DNA from: Cutibacterium equinum
GTDB lineage: Bacteria > Actinomycetota > Actinomycetes > Propionibacteriales > Propionibacteriaceae
DNA: 64,000 nt
Reading direction: 5' to 3'
NCBI RefSeq assembly: GCF_028021195.1
Contig: NZ_CP115668.1
Span: forward strand, 1,736,001-1,800,000
The notes under the pieces are model-generated. The model had not been told where the DNA came from, did not search any database, and saw only the letters and a program-made list of their open reading frames with translations. Below, in pieces: positions 59,250-64,000 of the stretch (position 1 is its first letter; each line of letters begins with the position of its first letter). The translations under genes were made by a program, and so were the position numbers.

Positions 59250-59786
59250 TCAACGCTTCGAGTACTGCGGAGCCTTGCGGGCCTTCTTGAGTCCAGCCTT
59301 CTTGCGCTCCTTGACGCGGGCGTCACGGGTCAACATGCCGGCCTTCTTGAGAGCCGGGCGGGAGGCCTCGGCATCAACGTTGTTGAGCGCGCGGGCGATG
59401 CCCAGACGCAGTGCGCCAGCCTGGCCGGTGACGCCGCCACCACCAATACGGGCAATGACGTCGTAAGCACCCTCGACACCAGCGGTGGCGAAGGGCTCGC
59501 TCACGATCTGCTGGTGGACCTTGTTCGGGAAGTAGTCCTCCAAGGTGCGGCCATTGATCTTCCACTGGCCAGAGCCGGGAACGATGCGGACGCGGGCGAT
59601 GGCCTCCTTACGGCGACCGGTGGCAGCACCAGCGGCGATCATGGCAGGGCGCTTGGAGTCTCCAGCAGCCACGGTCGAGTCGGAGTCGGTGCGGTAGGCA
59701 ATCTCACGGTCGCCCTCGGTGAACGGGGTGACCTCGGTGTTCTCGAGGTTCTCGAGGTTCTCGGTTGCGGTGTCAGTCACTGTCAC
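59250..59786 (-). CDS. rpsI: 30S ribosomal protein S9
   Basis: 178 residues. The S9 domain (about 55-178) has [36 protein letters not shown] and the C-terminal [12 protein letters not shown] that reaches the P-site tRNA. The acidic N-terminal extension of about 50 residues is common in Actinobacteria. It follows rplM by 16 bases. Confidence 0.97.
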   Translation of the reverse strand: MTVTDTATENLENLENTEVTPFTEGDREIAYRTDSDSTVAAGDSKRPAMIAAGAATGRRKEAIARVRIVPGSGQWKINGRTLEDYFPNKVHQQIVSEPFATAGVEGAYDVIARIGGGGVTGQAGALRLGIARALNNVDAEASRPALKKAGMLTRDARVKERKKAGLKKARKAPQYSKR

Positions 59787-59802
59787 AATCCTTCGTGGGC
59801 GA

Positions 59803-60246
59803 TCACTGGGCGATCTGGGTGATCTCGTAAGGCTGCGGGTTCTGCGCAGCGTGCGGGTGCTCAGGGCCGCCGTAGACCTTCAGCTTCTTGAGCTGCTGAC
59901 GCGACAGCTTGTTCTTGGGCATCATGCCCCACACCGCGCGCTCGACGGCGCGACGCGGGTCCTTCTCGAGCATCTCGCCGATGCTGGTGACGCGCAGGCC
60001 ACCCGGACGACCGGAGTGGTCGTAGCGCAGCGAGTCAGTGGACTTCTTGCCGGTCAGCGCGATCTTGGAAGCGTTGATGACGACGACGAAGTCACCGGTG
60101 TCAATGTGGGGGGCGTACTGCGGCTTGTGCTTACCGCGCAGGAGGGTGGCAGCGGTGGTGGCCAGACGACCCAGGACGATGTCCTCGGCATCAATGACGT
60201 ACCAATTGCGCTGCACCTCGCCGGCCTTGGGGCTGTAGGTGGTCAC
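59803..60246 (-). CDS. rplM: 50S ribosomal protein L13
   Basis: 147 residues with the family N-terminus [38 protein letters not shown] and [19 protein letters not shown]. The GTG at 60246 has AAGG about 5 bases upstream and matches the expected size, so the upstream extension in frame is not used. First gene of the rplM-rpsI operon. Confidence 0.97.
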   Translation of the reverse strand: MTTYSPKAGEVQRNWYVIDAEDIVLGRLATTAATLLRGKHKPQYAPHIDTGDFVVVINASKIALTGKKSTDSLRYDHSGRPGGLRVTSIGEMLEKDPRRAVERAVWGMMPKNKLSRQQLKKLKVYGGPEHPHAAQNPQPYEITQIAQ

Positions 60247-60755
60247 AGGTACCTTCTCGAACTCGGTCCCATGCGTGAGATCACGCACAGGGATCTTGCA
60301 ACGTGGTGGTGCTCTGCGGGCGATTCCTCCACTCGACGGCGTGACACGCCGGAGACCGGAACCGCATCACGACATCGCTGTGTCGGACAGACGAAGTGGC
60401 CGCGGCGGCCAACTCCCGTTTGCTCGAGGGCAACGGCAGAAGATTACACGCACGGACCACCGAGACTCAAATCGGGGGCGGTGTGGCGTGAGTCCCGCTA
60501 GCGGTGTACATGGGGAGCCATACCCACATCTCGCGACTCCCGATACATCCGGATCCAGGCCCCTCGCCTCTTAACCCTACCCGCGAGACCCTACCCACGA
60601 GGCATTACCGTGAGGTCGTTGTCGGACTACGACCCCACGTGGCAGGGAGGCATCTGCGCCGAGAGTTGTCCACAGGGTCGTGAAGTGCCCCCACCGTTGT
60701 CCACAGATTTCAAAGAAGGTGACGGATTTCAGAGCCTCGGACGAGAACTGGAGGT
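60247..60755. other. Intergenic region rplM-AbiEi gene
   Basis: A 509-base gap between divergent genes. It should contain the rplM promoter and leader on the minus strand, though no boxes were identified. It also holds a decayed palindromic element (about 60596-60660; dyad half GTGGCA at 60639-60644) and two DnaA-type boxes. No credible gene is seen. Confidence 0.45.
60666..60705 (+). promoter_or_regulatory. Pair of DnaA-type boxes
   Basis: TTGTCCACA occurs exactly at 60666-60674 and 60697-60705, in the same orientation, 31 bases apart (about three helical turns). The sequence is the high-GC actinobacterial form of the DnaA box. The second lies 51 bases before the AbiEi-like gene. A binding or regulatory role is inferred. 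Confidence 0.5.
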
Positions 60756-61703
60756 GTGAACGATCTTGATTTCGAGTGGCGCGCGAACGGCGGGGTGGCC
60801 CGCATTCATCGATTCAGCCACCTCCGTGGGCAAGCAGACCGGGCGGTGGCTGCCGGAAAGGCGGTTCGGCTCCTTCCCGGCGTCGTGGCTCCGACATCGC
60901 TTGCCAGTGACCCAAGGGTGCGGATCAAAGCGGTGCACATGTGGCACCAGGATGCGGTACTCATCGGCAAGGCAGCACTTGTCATACAGGGGTTGAAACC
61001 ACCGGGCACGTACATCGACGACCTCGATGCCGTGAAGGAGGTGGAGGCCTATTCACGCACCCGCTCAATTGAGAGGGAGGGAATCCGCGTTCACCGGTGG
61101 CGGGTCCCCCGGCGGTACGTGACAGAAAGATATGGCATGTGGGTCGTGGCTCCGGAAGTATCAGTGCTCCTCCTGGCAATTCGCGGGGACTGGGCATGGG
61201 TCTGCGAAGCGCTCCGACAGGGCCTGGTGAGCCCGGAATCGTGCCGGGCCTCGCGATCGAGCTTGTCCTGGCGATTCAGCCGAGGCCAAATCAGTTCCGC
61301 CCTGGCCGACATCGACCTCAGATCCTGGTCGATTCCGGAACTGGAATTCGGACGGCTGATGCGAGCTGTCGGCATCACCGGCGTGAAGCCAAATCATCGG
61401 GTGCGCGCCGGAGACCGCCGATACATCCTTGACAAGGCATTTGAGGCCGAGAAGGTCGCGGTGGAGATTGACGGCCGGATGATCCATGGCACAGTCGACG
61501 GCTACGAAAACACAATGATGCGGTCGGCGAATCTCGATCGTTGCGGGTGGAAGATCCTCCACACCACCCCGACCATGATTCGCCAACACCCCCAGTTCGT
61601 TCTGGACTGGTTGGCCTCTCACCTCCATCGGCGACACCGCCCACGAACAACCTTCCCGGAACACACCCTGCGCCAGATCATGGCTGGCACCGTTCCTGCC
61701 TGA
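60756..61703 (+). CDS. AbiEi-like / DUF559-type protein, orphan
   Basis: 315 residues. The N-terminal part (about 10-75) resembles the winged-helix region of AbiEi antitoxin-like proteins (RLLPGVVAPTSLASDPRVRIKAV). The C-terminal part (about 225-300) has the Vsr/DUF559 pattern EKVAVEIDGRMIHGT, then RSANLDRCGWKILHTTPTMI, with possible PD-(D/E)XK-type residues. Proteins of this layout are common in Actinobacteria and often annotated as type IV antitoxins, but no AbiEii toxin is adjacent. The GTG start has GGAG only 2 bases upstream, so a later start such as GTG 60795 is possible. Confidence 0.6.
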   Translation: MNDLDFEWRANGGVARIHRFSHLRGQADRAVAAGKAVRLLPGVVAPTSLASDPRVRIKAVHMWHQDAVLIGKAALVIQGLKPPGTYIDDLDAVKEVEAYSRTRSIEREGIRVHRWRVPRRYVTERYGMWVVAPEVSVLLLAIRGDWAWVCEALRQGLVSPESCRASRSSLSWRFSRGQISSALADIDLRSWSIPELEFGRLMRAVGITGVKPNHRVRAGDRRYILDKAFEAEKVAVEIDGRMIHGTVDGYENTMMRSANLDRCGWKILHTTPTMIRQHPQFVLDWLASHLHRRHRPRTTFPEHTLRQIMAGTVPA

Positions 61704-61778
61704 GGGTTTCAACGAGCGCGCTGCTCGGTCCTCTGCCGCTGTCGCGACCCGTGCCGCAGCGACGTGTGCCGCCCGACT

Positions 61779-61857
61779 CGTGGAATTACCGAAAAGACCG
61801 AAGCTCGCTGCCACGCCAGGTGGCACGACCCCTTCAACTTTTCGGTATCTCCACACG
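61779..61857. repeat. Palindromic intergenic element, copy C (best preserved)
   Basis: Left arm CGTGGAATTACCGAAAAG (61779-61796), perfect inner dyad TGCCAC-GCCAG-GTGGCA (61809-61825), right arm CTTTTCGGTATCTCCACACG (61838-61857). Outer arms pair with a few mismatches. Full length is 79 bases, 50 bases before the iron box. Confidence 0.8.
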
Positions 61858-61906
61858 ACCTCCCACACATGGTGACCCCCGCTTACCCTTCACGACACAG
61901 TTCATG

Positions 61907-61925
61907 TTAGATTAGGCTCGCCTAA
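61907..61925. promoter_or_regulatory. DtxR/IdeR-type iron box
   Basis: TTAGATTAGGCTCGCCTAA matches 15 of 19 positions of the DtxR consensus TTAGGTTAGSCTAACCTAA, counting S as a match only for one base. It ends 11 bases before the start of the HugZ-like gene. It should mediate repression by iron-loaded DtxR. Confidence 0.8.
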
Positions 61926-61936
61926 GAGGAAGGGAT

Positions 61937-62845
61937 GTGACAATGACTGCCACCGGCAACACCACCGACGACGCGACCTCGGACCCACAGCCATCGGACC
62001 GCATCGCAGCGGCCCTGTCACAACGCAGTTCTTCTCTCGCGCGGCGCATCCTTGGCGGCGCCGGAATGGCCACGGTGGTGGCCCACGAGATGATCTCGGC
62101 CGACACACACCCCGACATATGGACCTGCGACCTTCAGGCCCACGGAGTCACAGCATCAGGACGGTTCGTCGTCGCAATGCGCCCCCACCCAGCCCAGGCG
62201 ATCTGTCAGATCCCCGCCGGGATCGCGACCGACGTTCGCATGGAGATCTCCAAGGACTCCCCTGAACCAGGAATCCGACTACTGACGGCAACCCTTCACG
62301 TTCTGGGAACCCTCACCTGGCTCAGCGCTGGCCAGATCGACCACCTGCTTGCCACCGACGTATTGCCGAGGGAAGTCTCGATGATCACGGCGTTCGACGA
62401 TGGACTCGTCGGCGTCATTGAGCCGCGACAAGGCATCCTGCACGACTCCATGGGGAGCACGGAGGTCGACATCCCCACTCTCATCGCCGACACACCACAT
62501 GACGAGGTATTTCCCACCATCGAGGACGAGTTCTCCGCCCTCGACGTGGTCGCATCCCTGGGCGATTTCCATCTGTCGCAGCTGTGCGACGCAGTGAGAC
62601 GGGAAACCCTCGCGGGCCACCATTGCTGGTCGCGCACCACCCACCACGCGTGCCCCCACACCGTGGGACGGGTGTTCTGCGCCGACATTGACCGCACGGG
62701 GCTGACCCTCATGTACGTCAACCCGGACCAAACGGGTGCGGTGTTCATTCCCTTGGACCAGGACGCAACGTCCCTTTCCGAGCTTGAGGCCGCCGTGGCC
62801 CAGCTCCCCTTGAACTCGGGTCCGGTACGCCCTACGCGTGTCTGA
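61937..62845 (+). CDS. Iron-regulated HugZ-like / DUF2470-domain protein
   Basis: 302 residues, soluble. The N-terminal and middle parts (about 25-200) look like a split-barrel of the pyridoxamine-phosphate-oxidase type (WTCDLQAHGVTASGRFVVAM). The C-terminal part (about 215-290) fits DUF2470, with VFCADIDRTGLTLMYVN and AVFIPLDQDATSLSELEAAV. This combination is found in HugZ-type haem-utilisation proteins. The DtxR box at its promoter supports a role in iron or haem use. The haem-binding residues cannot be confirmed. AGGAAGG precedes the start at about 6 bases. Confidence 0.65.
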   Translation: MTMTATGNTTDDATSDPQPSDRIAAALSQRSSSLARRILGGAGMATVVAHEMISADTHPDIWTCDLQAHGVTASGRFVVAMRPHPAQAICQIPAGIATDVRMEISKDSPEPGIRLLTATLHVLGTLTWLSAGQIDHLLATDVLPREVSMITAFDDGLVGVIEPRQGILHDSMGSTEVDIPTLIADTPHDEVFPTIEDEFSALDVVASLGDFHLSQLCDAVRRETLAGHHCWSRTTHHACPHTVGRVFCADIDRTGLTLMYVNPDQTGAVFIPLDQDATSLSELEAAVAQLPLNSGPVRPTRV

Positions 62846-62862
62846 CAGCCGGATCCGGGACA

Positions 62863-62896
62863 GCGTGGGCCTCCTCCCCCCCGAGGAGGCCCACGC
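62863..62896. terminator. Bidirectional terminator, HugZ-like / DUF1540 genes
   Basis: A perfect 14-bp stem (GCGTGGGCCTCCTC and complement) with a loop of six C lies between two converging genes. Confidence 0.85.
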
Positions 62897-62963
62897 CTGA
62901 ACCGCAGCGGCCAGTTGCGTCAGGGGCGCGACAGTTTCACCGAAGAAGACGCCTGTGAGCGCC

Positions 62964-63242
62964 TCAGCGGGCCTGGTAAGCGGTGCAAGCCGCAGCGTCA
63001 CTAATGGTGACCTCCTTGGCGGTGCACAGAAGTTTGTCGTTGTGGATGCACTCGATGCGATGGCATGCGCCAACGCGTCCGTCGGCCGACGCGAGGCCGG
63101 CGCGGGCATCAAGATGGGCGATCGTTGCACAGGTGGGCTTTCCGGCCGTTCCGCCGACGGTCACCGCGAAGGCAGTGCAGCCCGAATCATTGAAGGCGCA
63201 ATCAGTGCAGGTGCAGGAGATAACAGGAGTTGCGGTAGACAT
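62964..63242 (-). CDS. DUF1540 small Cys-rich protein
   Basis: 92 residues with two DUF1540-type metal-binding repeats: CTCTDCAFNDSGCTAFAV (about 10-27) and CHRIECIHNDKLLCTAKEV (about 60-78), each with closely spaced Cys followed by a hydrophobic strand. Such proteins probably bind zinc; function is unknown. The start at 63242 has AAAGG 7 bases upstream. Confidence 0.85.
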   Translation of the reverse strand: MSTATPVISCTCTDCAFNDSGCTAFAVTVGGTAGKPTCATIAHLDARAGLASADGRVGACHRIECIHNDKLLCTAKEVTISDAAACTAYQAR

Positions 63243-63270
63243 GTCGAGACCTTTCATAAATGACCACCGC

Positions 63271-63360
63271 GTGTCTGACATGGTCAATGCTAGACAACGG
63301 AAACAGCGTCCACAAGCAAGGCAAGCCTCATCTCATAACACCTTTGACAAGGTCAGACAC
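63271..63360. promoter_or_regulatory. Inverted pair of 17-base sites between DUF1540 gene and trmB
   Basis: GTGTCTGACATGGTCAA (63271-63287) and TTGACAAGGTCAGACAC (63344-63360) are reverse complements at 15 of 17 positions. Each contains a TTGAC(A/C) that could be a -35 box pointing outwards toward its own gene. Clear -10 boxes were not found. Confidence 0.45.
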
Positions 63361-63507
63361 CCCTCGAATTAGTCAAGTAATCGCTTTTCTATTAACAGAG
63401 CGATCGTTCATGCCCCGCATTTTCCGCAATGCAGGCAATTTCAAAACATTACCTTTCGCGAACTCACCCACACCCGGTGTCGGTGCCATCGCCTAGCATG
63501 TGTGCCC

Positions 63508-64000
63508 ATGACCGACGACCTCGACGCCACATCCGGCAGCGCCACCCCCACCCCGCTGCCCAACACTGCGGAGTACTCCGACGACCACTCCGCGGGCGCC
63601 CACCGCTCGGGGAACCGCGTTCGGCGCGGCGTCGTCTCCTTCGTCCGTCGCTCCCCCCGGATGAACGTCTCCCAGCAGCGAGCCATGGACACCCTGGCCA
63701 GCACGTACATGATTGACGTTCCCCGCGACGCCACCAGCACGTCCGTGGCCCCTGACGCCCACCTGGACCTGCCGAAGATCTTCGGACGCACCGCGCCGCT
63801 CACCGTCGAGATCGGCACCGGATCTGGTGACGTCCTGGCCGCCCTCGCCGCCGCCCACCCCGAACGCGACTTCATCGGATTCGAGGTCTACCTGCCCTCA
63901 GTCGCAAGCGCCATCAACAAACTCCACGCCGCTGGTGCGACGAACGCCCGCATCATCCTCGCCGACGCCGCCGCCGGCCTGGACCATCTCGTCGACCCCG
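63508..64000 (+). CDS. trmB: tRNA (guanine-N7)-methyltransferase TrmB, N-terminal part (3' end outside window)
   Basis: 164 codons from ATG 63508 run off the window end. A variable N-terminus is followed by VRRGVVSFVRRSPRMNVSQQ, then the SAM-binding LTVEIGTGSGDVLAALAAAHPERDFIGFEVYLPSVASA, all typical of TrmB, which makes m7G46 in tRNA variable loops. The catalytic Asp and PDPW-type motif would lie beyond 64000. Confidence 0.88.
   Translation, partial: MTDDLDATSGSATPTPLPNTAEYSDDHSAGAHRSGNRVRRGVVSFVRRSPRMNVSQQRAMDTLASTYMIDVPRDATSTSVAPDAHLDLPKIFGRTAPLTVEIGTGSGDVLAALAAAHPERDFIGFEVYLPSVASAINKLHAAGATNARIILADAAAGLDHLVDP

Noticed and set aside
62863-62896. Possible 6C RNA, because the hairpin loop is six C
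   Set aside because: The actinobacterial 6C motif needs two such hairpins; only one is present and it sits between convergent stops, so a terminator is the better call.

Overview
The window is high-GC DNA with GTG starts, short intergenic gaps and typical actinobacterial gene orders. The gene content fits a skin-type Propionibacteriaceae, most likely a Cutibacterium: a sortase-anchored phosphoesterase, a secreted lipase, LppM-type lipoproteins, lipomannan-type mannosyltransferases, a DtxR-type iron box and CIRCE-controlled groESL. The species cannot be fixed from the sequence alone. No rRNA, tRNA, CRISPR array, prophage or transposase gene was seen. The window looks like a stretch of chromosomal backbone with inserted accessory modules.

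Layout, left to right. (1) 1-3.5 kb: end of malate dehydrogenase, a lone acylating aldehyde dehydrogenase (PduP-like), a perfect 30-bp inverted repeat, then DUF3017 and folD. (2) 3.7-6.9 kb: a surface phosphoesterase with an LPKTG anchor and a small lipoprotein. (3) 7-12.8 kb, minus strand: an FMN riboswitch followed by ribD-ribE-ribBA-ribH-purN-purH, a continuous run that joins riboflavin synthesis to the last steps of IMP synthesis. (4) 12.9-19.4 kb, minus: DUF6350 membrane protein, sucCD, pcrA/uvrD. (5) 19.4-24.8 kb, plus: a methionine-type ABC importer preceded by a promoter and a small Met/Cys-containing leader ORF, then a phospholipase D family protein, a GlsB/YeaQ membrane protein and a PspC protein. 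(6) 24.9-31.9 kb: guaA, cysE, chorismate mutase, guaB3, guaB and the mannosyltransferase mptB. (7) 32.1-36.5 kb: an alanine/glycine-type sodium symporter, a repeat-rich gap, and groEL/groES with two CIRCE operators. (8) 36.5-42.7 kb: two tandem LppM-like lipoproteins, a THUMP-like methyltransferase, an unknown membrane protein, a NUDIX hydrolase and PepC. (9) 42.8-45.9 kb: tsaE-tsaB-rimI-tsaD with overlapping genes; TsaE carries an extra N-terminal domain. (10) 46-50.5 kb: secreted HNH nuclease, a DEAD-box helicase with a long Arg/Asp-rich N-terminus, and mannosyltransferase mgtA. (11) 50.6-60.2 kb: nnrDE, acpS, glmS, secreted lipase, coaA, an unknown protein, glmM, rpsI and rplM. (12) 60.3-64 kb: orphan AbiEi-like protein with two DnaA boxes upstream, an iron-box-controlled HugZ-like protein, a DUF1540 protein and the start of trmB.

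How the genes work together: purN/purH feed IMP to guaB/guaA for GTP, and GTP is the substrate of RibBA, so the window holds several steps of the purine-to-flavin route. glmS and glmM feed cell-wall amino sugars. MptB and MgtA point to lipomannan-like lipoglycan synthesis. TsaB/D/E form the tRNA t6A machinery.

The most interesting non-genic signals are a family of about 77-79-bp palindromic intergenic elements (five or more copies between 34 and 62 kb), the candidate attenuator leader ORF in front of the methionine importer, and the riboswitch-led rib-pur gene run.
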